Program-made: the position numbers and the translations under genes
Notes under the pieces: generated by a model
What the model was told of the DNA's origin: nothing
What the model saw: the letters and a program-made list of their open reading frames with translations, nothing else
Database searches by the model: none
DNA from: Nitrosomonadaceae bacterium
GTDB lineage: Bacteria; Pseudomonadota; Gammaproteobacteria; Burkholderiales; Nitrosomonadaceae
Reading direction: 5' to 3'
NCBI GenBank assembly: GCA_030646695.1
Contig: JAUSLF010000056.1
Span: forward strand, 1 to 47,698
DNA length: 47,698 nucleotides
Shown: piece after piece, positions 8,083 to 16,682 of the stretch
Position numbering within the stretch: the first letter of the stretch is position 1
How the letters are laid out: each line of letters starts with the position of its first letter

Positions 8083-9132
8083 ATGGACAAGCGCATCCCG
8101 GTGACCGTTCTGACCGGCTATCTGGGTGCCGGCAAGACCACCCTCCTCAACCGCATCCTGAGCGAGGATCACGGTCGGCGCTATGCTGTCATCGTCAACG
8201 AGTTTGGCGAGATCGGCATCGACAACGACCTCATCCTGAGCGCGGACGAAGAGTTGTTCGAGATGAACAACGGCTGCATCTGCTGCACGGTGCGCGGCGA
8301 CCTGATCCGCACGCTGCACACGCTGCTGGGCCAGCGCGCGGACAGCGACAAACCGTTCGACGCGATCATCGTCGAGACCACCGGCCTGGCCGACCCCGGC
8401 CCGGTGGCGCAGACTTTCTTCGTCGACCCGTTCCTGCACGAGCGCACCGTACTCGACTCGGTCACGACGGTGGTCGACGCGCTGCACATCGGACTGCGGC
8501 TGGCCGACAGCTTTGAGGCCGCCGAACAGATAGCCTTCGCCGACCAGATCGTGCTGAACAAGACCGAGCTGGTGACCGAACAAGAGCTGCGCGGCATCGA
8601 GGCACGCATCGCCCGGCTGAACCCGCTGGCACCGATCCATCGCGCGCAGCGTGCCAACGTCGCGCTCGACCGGGTGCTGCATCGCGGCGGCTTCGACCTG
8701 GAGCGCATCGCGGCGCTTGAACCACACTTCCTGCAGGCTGCGCATGGCATCGCCGGCCATGTGCACGACGAACATTGCCCCCCCGACCACGGGCATGCGC
8801 CGCTGCACGACCACGCGCACGACGATCAGATCGGCAGCGTCGCGCTGACGTCGCAGCAGCCGATGGATCATGCTGCCGTCAGCCGCTGGCTTGAAGCGGT
8901 GGTAGCCGAGCAGGGACCGCACATCCTGCGCGCCAAGGGCATCATCGACGTGCACTGCGAGCCCAAGAGGCTGGTGTTCCAGGCCGTGCACATGCTGCTC
9001 GAGGGCGACCTGCAGCGTCCGTGGAAGACCGGCGAGGCACGCCGCAGCCGCATCGTTTTCATCGGCCGCAAGCTCGATGCTACTGCGCTTCAGGCGGGCT
9101 TCGACGCCTGTGCGGCCAAGTTGCCACCATAG
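8083..9132 (+). CDS. CobW/COG0523-family GTPase, putative metallochaperone
   Basis: This 349-residue protein has a P-loop (GYLGAGKTT, residues 12-20), the family metal motif CxCC (GCICCTV, C65, C67, C68), the ETTGLADP switch and NKTE as base-recognition motif. A His-rich stretch at residues 221-247 ([13 protein letters not shown] and following) precedes the C-terminal CobW domain. COG0523 GTPases deliver zinc, cobalt, nickel or iron to client enzymes. As last gene of the operon it could supply metal to LigJ, LigK, the zinc dehydrogenase or the cupins; the client is inferred. A GTG at 8038 is possible but has no ribosome binding site. Confidence 0.87.
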   Translation: MDKRIPVTVLTGYLGAGKTTLLNRILSEDHGRRYAVIVNEFGEIGIDNDLILSADEELFEMNNGCICCTVRGDLIRTLHTLLGQRADSDKPFDAIIVETTGLADPGPVAQTFFVDPFLHERTVLDSVTTVVDALHIGLRLADSFEAAEQIAFADQIVLNKTELVTEQELRGIEARIARLNPLAPIHRAQRANVALDRVLHRGGFDLERIAALEPHFLQAAHGIAGHVHDEHCPPDHGHAPLHDHAHDDQIGSVALTSQQPMDHAAVSRWLEAVVAEQGPHILRAKGIIDVHCEPKRLVFQAVHMLLEGDLQRPWKTGEARRSRIVFIGRKLDATALQAGFDACAAKLPP

Positions 9133-9143
9133 CGCCGAGACAG

Positions 9144-9607
9144 GCGTTGGCACCGGTCCATCGAACACAGCGTGTCATTGTCCCGCTCGAACGGGTGCTG
9201 CATCGCGGCTGCTTCGACTTGGAGCGCATCGCGTGGCTCGAACCACGCTTCCTGCAGGCTGCTCATGGCATCGCCGTCCATGTGCACGATAAGCATTGCC
9301 TCCCTACCATGGGCTTGCGCCGCTGCATAACCACGCGCACGACGATCAGATCTGCAGCGTCGGACTGATGTCGCTGCAGCCGATAGATCACGCCGCCGTC
9401 AGCCGCTGGTTTGAAGCGGTGATAGCCGAGTAGGTACTGCACATCCTGCGCGCCAAGGGCATCATCTATGTGCGCTGCGAACCCAAGATGGTGGTGTTCT
9501 AGGCCGTGCACATGCTGCTTGAGGGCGATCTGCAACGTCCGAAGAACGCCGCAGCCGCATTTTTTTCATCTGCCGCAAGCTCGACGCTACTGCGCTTCAG
9601 GCGGGCT
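9144..9607 (+). pseudogene. Decayed tandem copy of the CobW-gene 3' region
   Basis: This stretch aligns base by base with about 8623-9100 inside the intact CobW gene, at an offset of about 521 bp that shrinks to 507 bp by its end. It covers the His-rich and C-terminal parts. Two CAG codons have become TAG (in GCCGAGTAG near 9430 and GTGTTCTAG near 9500), and small deletions break the frame. It has no start of its own. It is a duplication remnant, either of this gene or of a lost neighbouring paralog. Confidence 0.85.
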
Positions 9608-9766
9608 GATCTTGCCCTGAGCGACGAGTAGAAATCAGCGGCAGTTTTTGATCCACAAGGGGCGGTGGGACATAGTTCGAGCATTTGAGCCTACATTTTT
9701 TGGCGATACGGGGGTAACTACTGAGAGCAATGCATTGACAGCAGATGATCCACTGCATACATTTAT
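9608..9766. other. Non-coding spacer before the ABC transporter operon
   Basis: No gene, RNA or strong hairpin is visible. The end of this stretch becomes AT-rich (CATACATTTATGTAT) and leads directly into the operator at 9767. Confidence 0.5.
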
Positions 9767-9803
9767 GTATCTGTATGTGGACCGTGGTTCCTCATAAAAG
9801 AAC
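9767..9803. promoter_or_regulatory. Composite IclR-type operator, site 2
   Basis: Boxes GTATCTGTATGTGGACC (9767-9783) and GTTCCTCATAAAAGAAC (9787-9803) are separated by GTG. The second box is well conserved; the first has GGACC instead of GGAAC. It ends 23 bp before the permease start, so binding here would control the ABC transporter. Confidence 0.68.
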
Positions 9804-9826
9804 ACTGAAAGAAAGCTCCGAAAATT

Positions 9827-11593
9827 ATGACCGAACTATCGACGAAGGCCAACGAACTTGCAGGCTACGGGCTGGCCGGGAAAGCACCGACGGCGCTTGG
9901 CCTGTCGCTCAACTGGAAGTGGATCATCATCGGGATTTGTATCGCCTTCACGGTATACATCGCCATTATTCCGCTGGGCTTCCTGCTCTGGCAGAGCTTC
10001 TTCACGCCGCAGACCGCCACCACGCCGGCGGTGTTCACGCTCGGCAACTACATCGCCGCCTACACCAATGCCGACACGGTGCGGCTGTTCTGGAATTCGC
10101 TGCAGTTTGCCGTGGGCGTTTCGGTGTTCGCGTTCGCGGTCGGCACGACGCTGGCCTGGATCAACGAGCGCACCAACACGCCGTTCAAGTCGCTGTTCTT
10201 CGCCCTGTCGCTGATCCCGCTGGTGATCCCGGGCATCCTGTTTACCGTCGCCTGGATTTTGCTGGGCAGCCCGAAGATCGGCATCATTAATCTGACGCTG
10301 ATGGACTGGTTCAACCTGCAGGGGCCGGTGTTCGACATCTACTCGATGTGGGGGATGATCTGGGTCGACGGCCTGCACTATTCGCCGATGGCCTTCCTGC
10401 TGATGACTGCGGCCTTCCGCGCAATGGACCCGTCGCTGGAAGAGTCGGCCATGATGAGCGGCGCCAATGTGTTTCAGGTTTTGTGGAACATCACGCTGAA
10501 GCTTGCGTGGCCAGCGATCTTTGCCACTTTTTTGATCCTGTTCGTGCGCGCAATCGAATCCTTTGAGGTGCCGGCGCTGCTGGGACTGCCGGTGGGCATC
10601 CAGGTGTTCACATCATCGATCTACCAGGCGGTGCACCGCTACCCTAGCCAGATCGGACTGGCCTCAACCTACGCGATCACCTTGCTGCTGATCACCACGA
10701 TCGGTATCTATTTCATTTCCAAGCTCTCGTCCAGCGGATCCAAGTACGCGACGATGACCGGCAAGGGCTTTCGCCCGCGGCAGATCGACTTGGGTCGCTG
10801 GCGCTGGGTCGCTGCGGGCGTGTTCTTCCTGTATTTCAGCCTGATCGTTGTGCTGCCCTTCATGGTGCTGCTGTGGTCCTCGTTCCAGAAGTTCTATGCG
10901 GTGCCGTCGATGGAGGCGTTGAAGAACCTGACGCTGGATCCTTACCGCTTTGTCCTGACCTACCCGAACCTCGGTCGCTCGGTGTGGAACAGCCTGCTGC
11001 TGTCCTTTGGTTCGGCCACGCTGATCATGCTGGTCACCTCCGTGATCTGCTGGATCGTCGTCAAGACGAAGCTGCCGGGGCGTTGGCTGCTCGACAACCT
11101 GGCCTCGCTGCCGATGGTGTTCCCGGGCTTAGTGCTGGGCCTGGCGCTGATGATCTTCTATCTGAACGTCGACATCGGGGTGTACGGAACCATGTGGATT
11201 CTGTTCATTGCCTACGTGACGCGCTTCATGCCCTACGGCTTGCGTTTTAACACCACCTCGATGCTGCAGATCCACAAGGAGCTGGAAGAGTCGGCAGCGA
11301 TGAGTGGGGCCTCGTGGGGTACGACCTTCCGCCGCATCGTCCTGCCGCTGCTCAAGCCGGGCCTGGTGGCCGGCTGGATCTACATCATGATCGTCTCGAT
11401 CCGCGAACTGTCAAGCTCCATCCTGCTGTACAGCCCGGGCACCGAAGTGATCTCCATCATCATCTGGGAGCTGTGGGAGAACGGCCAGTACGTCGAGCTG
11501 TCGGCACTCGGCGTGCTGTTCATCCTGTTTCTGTTCGTGCTGGTGATGATCGCCCAGTACTTCGGCAAAAAGTTCGGAATCAAGGAGGACTAA
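9827..11593 (+). CDS. ABC transporter permease, ferric-iron/AfuB type, fused double-domain
   Basis: This 588-residue inner-membrane protein has about twelve hydrophobic segments in two homologous halves, each with a BPD-type EAA loop: EESAMMSGANVFQVLW in the first and EESAAMSGASWGTTFRR in the second. Such fused permeases pair with family-1 solute-binding proteins and one ATPase for Fe(III), thiamine, phosphonate or similar ligands. The ATPase gene is 46 bp downstream. No binding protein is encoded beside it; four candidates lie elsewhere in the window (15341, 37440, 38496, 39624), three of them under the same operator type, so the cargo is probably an aromatic acid or its metal chelate. The cargo is inference. 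Confidence 0.88.
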   Translation: MTELSTKANELAGYGLAGKAPTALGLSLNWKWIIIGICIAFTVYIAIIPLGFLLWQSFFTPQTATTPAVFTLGNYIAAYTNADTVRLFWNSLQFAVGVSVFAFAVGTTLAWINERTNTPFKSLFFALSLIPLVIPGILFTVAWILLGSPKIGIINLTLMDWFNLQGPVFDIYSMWGMIWVDGLHYSPMAFLLMTAAFRAMDPSLEESAMMSGANVFQVLWNITLKLAWPAIFATFLILFVRAIESFEVPALLGLPVGIQVFTSSIYQAVHRYPSQIGLASTYAITLLLITTIGIYFISKLSSSGSKYATMTGKGFRPRQIDLGRWRWVAAGVFFLYFSLIVVLPFMVLLWSSFQKFYAVPSMEALKNLTLDPYRFVLTYPNLGRSVWNSLLLSFGSATLIMLVTSVICWIVVKTKLPGRWLLDNLASLPMVFPGLVLGLALMIFYLNVDIGVYGTMWILFIAYVTRFMPYGLRFNTTSMLQIHKELEESAAMSGASWGTTFRRIVLPLLKPGLVAGWIYIMIVSIRELSSSILLYSPGTEVISIIIWELWENGQYVELSALGVLFILFLFVLVMIAQYFGKKFGIKED

Positions 11594-11639
11594 CCCATGA
11601 ACCACAACATCAACCACGACACACTACGGGAGCCTAACC

Positions 11640-12767
11640 ATGCTTAAGATCAACGCACTCTATACTGAGTACACCAATGAGCTGGGCCAGCCGGTGAAAG
11701 CCGCCCAGGACATTAACATCGTGGTGCCCGAAGGCCACTTCTTCACGCTGCTCGGGCCCAGTGGCTGCGGCAAGACCACCACGCTGCGCTCGATCGCCGG
11801 CCTGGAGCGCCCCAAGTCGGGCCAGATCAGCGTCGACGACGTCGTCGTCTATTCCGGCCAGCGCAGCGTGTTCGTGCCGCCCAACCAGCGCGGCTTCGGC
11901 ATGGTGTTCCAGTCCTACGCGATCTGGCCGCATATGGATGTGTTCACCAACACCGCGTTCCCGCTGCAGGTCGGCAAGAAAAAGTATACGCGCGCCGAGA
12001 TCGACGAAAAGGTCATGAAGGTGCTGGCGGCGGTGCAGCTCGACCACCTGCGCGACCGCGAAGCCACCAAGCTGTCGGGTGGCCAGCAGCAGCGCCTGGC
12101 GCTGGCCCGTGCCCTGGTGATGGAGCCCAAGCTATTACTGCTCGACGAGCCGCTGTCGAACCTGGACGCCAAGCTGCGCGAACTGATGCGTTTCGAGCTA
12201 AAGCGCCTGCAGCGCGAACTGGGCATCACCACCGTCTACGTCACGCACGACCAGAGCGAAGCGCTGGCACTGTCCCACCAAGTCGCGGTAATGAGCCAGG
12301 GCCGTATCCAGCAGATCGGCTCGCCGCGCGACATCTACGAGCGACCGAGTAATCAGTTCGTCGCCGACTTTGTGGGCACCACAAACTTCGTCGAGGGAAC
12401 GGTGATGACGAAGGAGGCCGAGCACGACTTCTACGTCATCGACACAGAACTCGGGCCGCTGCGCTCGTACTCCGTGGAGCCGGTGCGCGCGGGCGACAAG
12501 GTGGTGCTGTCTATCCGTCCGGAGGACATTGAGTTGTCTGATGCACAGCCCGGCGACGTCAGCGTCAACGCCTGGCATGCGATGGTCGACCAGAAGGTGT
12601 TCCTCGGCGAGGCGATGGACTTTCAGGTCAAGGTGGGCAACCGCACGCTGCTGTCGCGCGCCCATCCCTCGGTACGCACGCCGATCGGCCAGCGCGTCTG
12701 GGCCCGCATCGACCCGAACAAGAGCGTGGCCATGCCGGCCGCCGAAGAACTGAAAAAGGCCGCCTGA
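11640..12767 (+). CDS. ABC transporter ATP-binding protein
   Basis: This 375-residue protein has Walker A (GPSGCGKTT), the Q-loop, the LSGGQQQR signature, Walker B (LLLLDEPLSNLD) and the switch histidine (VTHDQSEA), followed by a C-terminal TOBE-like domain of about 120 residues. It is the energising subunit for the permease just upstream and belongs to the Fe(III)/spermidine/maltose (MalK-like) branch. Its start has a weak GGAG at the usual distance. It is the last gene before the 395-bp regulatory gap in front of the second Rieske module. Confidence 0.9.
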   Translation: MLKINALYTEYTNELGQPVKAAQDINIVVPEGHFFTLLGPSGCGKTTTLRSIAGLERPKSGQISVDDVVVYSGQRSVFVPPNQRGFGMVFQSYAIWPHMDVFTNTAFPLQVGKKKYTRAEIDEKVMKVLAAVQLDHLRDREATKLSGGQQQRLALARALVMEPKLLLLDEPLSNLDAKLRELMRFELKRLQRELGITTVYVTHDQSEALALSHQVAVMSQGRIQQIGSPRDIYERPSNQFVADFVGTTNFVEGTVMTKEAEHDFYVIDTELGPLRSYSVEPVRAGDKVVLSIRPEDIELSDAQPGDVSVNAWHAMVDQKVFLGEAMDFQVKVGNRTLLSRAHPSVRTPIGQRVWARIDPNKSVAMPAAEELKKAA

Positions 12768-12903
12768 GCGCCAGTCATGTGGTGCAAATTCAGCCAGGCG
12801 ACCTGCTTGCGGCTCAGATCCTTGACCGACCGGGCCGTTTGCGTGGGGCCCAGGTTGCACCCGTAGGAAAACAGCGTGCTGCAGCAACGATTAAAAATAT
12901 TTG

Positions 12904-12913
12904 TACCTAAGTA
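12904..12913 (+). promoter_or_regulatory. TACCTAAGTA repeat, copy 1 (putative MarR operator)
   Basis: This is an exact TACCTAAGTA. It is one of three copies upstream of the MarR-containing operon that starts at 13163. A near-palindromic word of this size and AT content fits a MarR half or full site. Confidence 0.5.
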
Positions 12914-12989
12914 AAAAGCATAAGAATCGCGTGCCGCCAACGCCGGGATTCATTAAATCCTGCTTTTCGAGCCCGAATGTCAGGGTTTT

Positions 12990-12999
12990 TATTTAGGTA
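12990..12999 (-). promoter_or_regulatory. TACCTAAATA repeat, copy 2 (putative MarR operator)
   Basis: The plus strand reads TATTTAGGTA, which is TACCTAAATA on the minus strand, one base different from the other copies. It lies between them. Confidence 0.5.
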
Positions 13000-13066
13000 A
13001 AGTCGGGTTTTCCGGCTTGAAGTCCCAATATCCTGGCCGCATAATCGCGCTCAGGAAAAACATTCC

Positions 13067-13076
13067 TACCTAAGTA
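13067..13076 (+). promoter_or_regulatory. TACCTAAGTA repeat, copy 3 (putative MarR operator)
   Basis: This exact TACCTAAGTA lies 86 bp before the oxygenase start and is probably the copy nearest the promoter. The repeats were not seen at the IclR-type promoters. Confidence 0.55.
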
Positions 13077-13162
13077 TTTTTGGTTTCAAGCCAGCCTGGC
13101 AACGATCAGGCGGCGGCAAACCGGTAGACCTGAAAACACACCCAACAAAAAGGAAGACCACG

Positions 13163-14461
13163 ATGGAAAGTGCAGAAAACAACAAGCTGTTGACCCAGGT
13201 CGGGCGCGGCACGCCGATGGGTGAACTCATGCGCCGTTACTGGCAGCCGTTTGCCGCCGCGTCAGAGCTCGACAACAACTGGACGCGCCGCGTGCGCCTG
13301 CTGGGTGAAGACCTGGTGCTGTTTCGTGACCGCCAGGGCCGCCGCGGCCTGATCGCCGAGCAATGCCCGCATCGCCGCGCATCTTTCGCACATGGCATCC
13401 CGACACAAAACGGCATCCGCTGCCCGTACCACGGTTGGGAATTCAGCGGCCAGGGCAAATGCCTGAACCAGCCGAATGAGATCGACAACCCGGCCTTCCG
13501 CGAAAAAGTCTCGACGCCGGCCTACCCGGTGCAAGAACTGGGCGGCCTGCTGTTCGCCTATATGGGCCCGCCCGACAAGCAACCGCTGCTGCCGCGCTTC
13601 GACGGCTTTGTCGCCAAGGGCACCATCCGCATGATGGGTCGCGCGATTTTGCCCATCAACTGGCTGCAGATCATGGAAAACTCGGTGGACCCGATCCACA
13701 CCGAATGGCTGCACGGCCATCACTACGAGTTTCAAAAAGAACAGGAAGGCATCAAGGTCGCCATCAGCGCGCGACATGAAAAGATCGACTTCCGCGAATT
13801 TGAATTCGGCGTCACCAAGCACCGCCTGCTCGAAGGCCACTCCGAAGATTCCGAAGACTGGACCGTCGGCCATCCGGTGGTGTTTCCGAACATGCTGGCC
13901 GTGGGTAACGGCGACGAAAAATCGCGCTACTACTCCTTCCAGATCCGCGTGCCGGTCGACGACGAAACCACCATGCACATCTGGTACAACGCCTACGTTC
14001 CGCCCAAGGACACCGTGGTGCCGCAGCACCTGCTGGACACCGTCGCCACCTACGACGTGCCGTTCAAGGATGCGAAGGGCGACTTCATCGTCGACAACGT
14101 CGACGGCCAGGACATGATGGCCTGGATCTCCCAAGGCGCCATCGCCGACCGCACACTTGAAAACCTCGGTGCGTCCGACCAGGGCATAGCCATCTACCGC
14201 CGCATGCTGCGCCGCGAGATCAAGAAGATGGAACAAGGCCAGGACCCGATGGGCATCGTGCGCGACGAAGCGCGCAACGCGCTGATCGACCTGCCGAACG
14301 AGAAGAAAAAGCACCACAACAGCGATGGCTTTGCCAGCTTCATGCTGCGCACGCACGCCAAGTACTCGCCGATTGCGCCTGACCTGGTGGCGATCTTCGA
14401 GCCCGGCTCGCGCACGCCGGCCGCCGGCAAGGCAGCCGAGGCCGAAGCCGCGCTGTACTGA
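13163..14461 (+). CDS. Rieske non-heme iron oxygenase, alpha subunit (Pht3/phthalate 4,5-dioxygenase-like)
   Basis: This 432-residue oxygenase is a paralog of the one at 698 (both begin with a LLTQ-GxGTPMG-RRYW stretch). The Rieske ligands are C68-x-H70 (CPHRR) and C87-x2-H90 (CPYHGW); the iron site is D176-x2-H179-x4-H184 (VDPIHTEWLH). The operon also has a Pht4-like dehydrogenase and a Pht2-like reductase, the partners expected of phthalate 4,5-dioxygenase, so a ring dihydroxylation of a phthalate-like acid is the best guess. AAGGAAGACC precedes the ATG. The C-terminus is Ala/Glu-rich and looks disordered. Confidence 0.9.
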   Translation: MESAENNKLLTQVGRGTPMGELMRRYWQPFAAASELDNNWTRRVRLLGEDLVLFRDRQGRRGLIAEQCPHRRASFAHGIPTQNGIRCPYHGWEFSGQGKCLNQPNEIDNPAFREKVSTPAYPVQELGGLLFAYMGPPDKQPLLPRFDGFVAKGTIRMMGRAILPINWLQIMENSVDPIHTEWLHGHHYEFQKEQEGIKVAISARHEKIDFREFEFGVTKHRLLEGHSEDSEDWTVGHPVVFPNMLAVGNGDEKSRYYSFQIRVPVDDETTMHIWYNAYVPPKDTVVPQHLLDTVATYDVPFKDAKGDFIVDNVDGQDMMAWISQGAIADRTLENLGASDQGIAIYRRMLRREIKKMEQGQDPMGIVRDEARNALIDLPNEKKKHHNSDGFASFMLRTHAKYSPIAPDLVAIFEPGSRTPAAGKAAEAEAALY

Positions 14462-14529
14462 TGCAACCCCGCCGCGCTGCAGGGGCAGCCGGCGCTGTAG
14501 CCAAGAAAATCTATAAAGAGAGACACACG

Positions 14530-15240
14530 ATGACCGCAGATGAATGCAAGCAAAAACTGATCGACGCCGGCCGCATCCTTGAGAACGCTGGCCAGGGCGA
14601 CCTCACGCGCGGCCATGTGTCGATCCGCGTGCCCGGCGACCCGACGCACTTCTACATGAAGCCGCACAGCCACGGCTTCGACGAGATCACGATGGAAAAC
14701 ATCGTGGTCTGCAACCTCGAAGGTGAAAAGGTCGCCGGCGGCGGCCGCAAGCACAGCGAGGTTTACATCCACTCCGAGATCTTCAAGGCGCGGCCCGATG
14801 TCAACAGCGTGATCCACACGCACCCGACCTATGCAGTTGCCCTGTCGGCCACCGGCCAGAGCCTGAAGCTGATCAGCCAGCCGGCTGCGGCATTCCATGA
14901 CGGCCTGCCTTACTTCACCGAAACGATAGAGCTGATTCGTTCGCAGGCCATGGGCGCCGGCGTAGCAAAGGCGCTGGGCAAATCCAAGGCGGTGCTGATG
15001 CGCAACCACGGCGCTGCCATCGTCGGTGCATCGGTCGAAGAGTCGGTGATCCTGGCGATCCTGCTCGACAACGCCTGTCAGATCCAGCTCGCAGCCATGG
15101 CAGCGGGCGGCATCGGCGAGTCTTTCGATGTCGACAACGTCGGCAAGCTGCACGGCACGATCACCCAGTCCGAGCAGTACAGCATCAATTTTGAATACCT
15201 GCGCCGCCGCGCCAACAGGGCGATGGGTTTGCCCGCGTGA
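14530..15240 (+). CDS. Class II aldolase/adducin-family protein, possible dihydroxyphthalate decarboxylase
   Basis: This 236-residue protein has the class II aldolase zinc site: E in the HSEVYIHSEIF segment, then SVIHTHPTY and MRNHGAA for the His ligands. Family members are sugar-phosphate aldolases and also some aromatic decarboxylases, for example the 3,4-dihydroxyphthalate decarboxylase of actinobacterial phthalate operons. Directly behind a phthalate-type oxygenase, decarboxylation of the dihydroxylated acid is the more fitting role. The ATG at 14530 follows AAAGAGAGAC; an in-frame start at 14461 overlaps the oxygenase stop but lacks a ribosome binding site. The reaction is inferred. Confidence 0.78.
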   Translation: MTADECKQKLIDAGRILENAGQGDLTRGHVSIRVPGDPTHFYMKPHSHGFDEITMENIVVCNLEGEKVAGGGRKHSEVYIHSEIFKARPDVNSVIHTHPTYAVALSATGQSLKLISQPAAAFHDGLPYFTETIELIRSQAMGAGVAKALGKSKAVLMRNHGAAIVGASVEESVILAILLDNACQIQLAAMAAGGIGESFDVDNVGKLHGTITQSEQYSINFEYLRRRANRAMGLPA

Positions 15241-15340
15241 AGTGATCATGAGATTTCAGTGAGTCAGTGATTCGTCATCAGCAAGCAGCGCTGCAACCAA
15301 CGTAAACGGTTGCAAGCCATTATTAAAACGGAGACATACG

Positions 15341-16375
15341 ATGAAAAAATTTCTGTTCAAACTGGCCATTCCCCTCACCGCGCTCGCGCTGGCTACACAG
15401 GTGATGGCAGCCGACCCGGTCAATTTGGCGACCTATACCGGCGCCGACCGCAATGCCAAGCTGGTCGAGGCTGCGCAAAAAGAAGGCGTGGTCACGGTCT
15501 ATCACGTCTACCCGGCGCTGGTTCAGGTGGCTGCTGCCTTCACCAAAAAATACGGCATCAAGGTCAACGCCTGGCGCGCCAGTTCAGAGACGGTTTTGCA
15601 TCGCCTCAGCACCGAAGCAAAAGGCAATCGCTTCGAGGTCGACATGATCCAGAACAATGCGCCCGAGAACGAGGCCGCTTACCGTGAAAAACTGCTGCAA
15701 GAGGTGCGCTCACCGTTCCAGCAAGACCTGATTCCGCAAGCCCTGCCTGCGCACCGTGAGTGGGCGGGCATCACGCTCGACATCTGGACGGCTGCGTACA
15801 ACACGCAGAAGGTCAAGAAAGAAGAGTTGCCAAAAACCTACCAGGACCTGGCCGACCCGAAGTGGAAAGGCCGCCTCGGCATCGAAGCCGGCAACCACGC
15901 CTGGTTCGGCACGCTGATGAGCGAGATGGGTGAGGAGCAAGGCCTCAAGCTGTTCAGCAACATCATCGCCACCAACGGCATGTCGGTTCGCAAGGGCCAT
16001 TCGCTGTTGACCACGCTGGTTGCGTCGGGTGAAGTGCCGCTGGCCATTACGGTTTACAGCTGGAACCCCGAGGCACTGAAAGAAAAGGGCGCACCGATCG
16101 AGGCTTTGCCGATCACGCCTGTGATTGCCCAGCCGAGCACCATCGCCATCGCCAAAAAAGCGCCGCATCCTGCCGCTGCTTTGCTGTTCTATGACTTCTT
16201 GCTCAGCGACGGACAAAAACTGCTGGCCGATGCCAACTTCATCCCCGCGAGCAAAAAGATCGAGAACCTGTATTCCAAAACGCCGCTGAAGTTCATCGAC
16301 CCGGGCAAGGCGCTGGACTCGCAAGAGAAGTGGCTGAAGATGTACGACGAAGCCGTCATCAAGAAGGCCAAGTAA
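15341..16375 (+). CDS. ABC transporter substrate-binding protein, family 1 (ferric type)
   Basis: This 344-residue periplasmic protein has a clear signal peptide (residues 1-23, cleavage after VMA-A). It shares the motifs KKEGVVTVYH, KYGIKVNAWRA, YNTQKVKKEELPKTYQDL and VRKGHSLLTTLVASGE with the three tandem binding proteins at 37440-40712. The family transports Fe(III), thiamine, 2-aminoethylphosphonate and others. A permease should follow, but only a stump is left at 16499, so this receptor may dock on the permease at 9827. A good GGAGA site precedes the ATG. Confidence 0.88.
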   Translation: MKKFLFKLAIPLTALALATQVMAADPVNLATYTGADRNAKLVEAAQKEGVVTVYHVYPALVQVAAAFTKKYGIKVNAWRASSETVLHRLSTEAKGNRFEVDMIQNNAPENEAAYREKLLQEVRSPFQQDLIPQALPAHREWAGITLDIWTAAYNTQKVKKEELPKTYQDLADPKWKGRLGIEAGNHAWFGTLMSEMGEEQGLKLFSNIIATNGMSVRKGHSLLTTLVASGEVPLAITVYSWNPEALKEKGAPIEALPITPVIAQPSTIAIAKKAPHPAAALLFYDFLLSDGQKLLADANFIPASKKIENLYSKTPLKFIDPGKALDSQEKWLKMYDEAVIKKAK

Positions 16376-16442
16376 GGCCCGCAAATTCAGCAATGAAGGA
16401 CCACGCCGGTGAACCGCTGCAACAGACGGCGGCCCGGGGGGG

Positions 16443-16464
16443 CTGCAGCAACGCCCTGCTGCAG
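16443..16464. other. Inverted repeat between binding-protein gene and permease stump
   Basis: CTGCAGCA (16443-16450) and TGCTGCAG (16457-16464) form a perfect 8-bp stem with a 6-base loop, without a following T-run. Hairpins after binding-protein genes often stabilise the upstream mRNA. Confidence 0.45.
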
Positions 16465-16498
16465 TCCTGCAAAGACAGTGACCACGAAAGACAAGAGC

Positions 16499-16678
16499 AT
16501 GAATGCAACTGAGCAAGCGGTGGCTGAGCAAACAATGGTTTTGCCGCCGCAAGCCGCACGCCCCAGTTTGATGGAAAAGATCGACTTCAAGTGGGTCATC
16601 ATCGGCCTGTGCATGCTGGTGGTGGTCTACCTGGCCGTGGTCCCGCTGAGGTTTTTGGCAAGAAAGACAGGGAATTGA
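16499..16678 (+). pseudogene. N-terminal stump of an ABC transporter permease
   Basis: The frame encodes 59 residues. IDFKWVIIGLCMLVVVYLAV and the next residues match the first membrane segment of the intact permease at 9827 (NWKWIIIGICIAFTVYIAII, residues 29-48). The match ends at PLRFL, after which the frame reads a few unrelated residues and stops. The rest of the permease and any ATPase are missing, and the MarR gene begins 4 bp later. A deletion that joined the permease start to the MarR upstream region explains this. Confidence 0.8.
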
Positions 16679-16682
16679 ACAA

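Larger units (their letters stand above)
12768..13162. promoter_or_regulatory. Regulatory gap upstream of the second Rieske module
   Basis: There is no gene in these 395 bp. The left part is GC-rich tail sequence; from about 12890 it is AT-rich and carries three copies of one 10-bp word, annotated separately. AAGGAAGACC just before 13163 is the ribosome binding site of the oxygenase gene. The promoter elements themselves are not clear. Confidence 0.6.
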
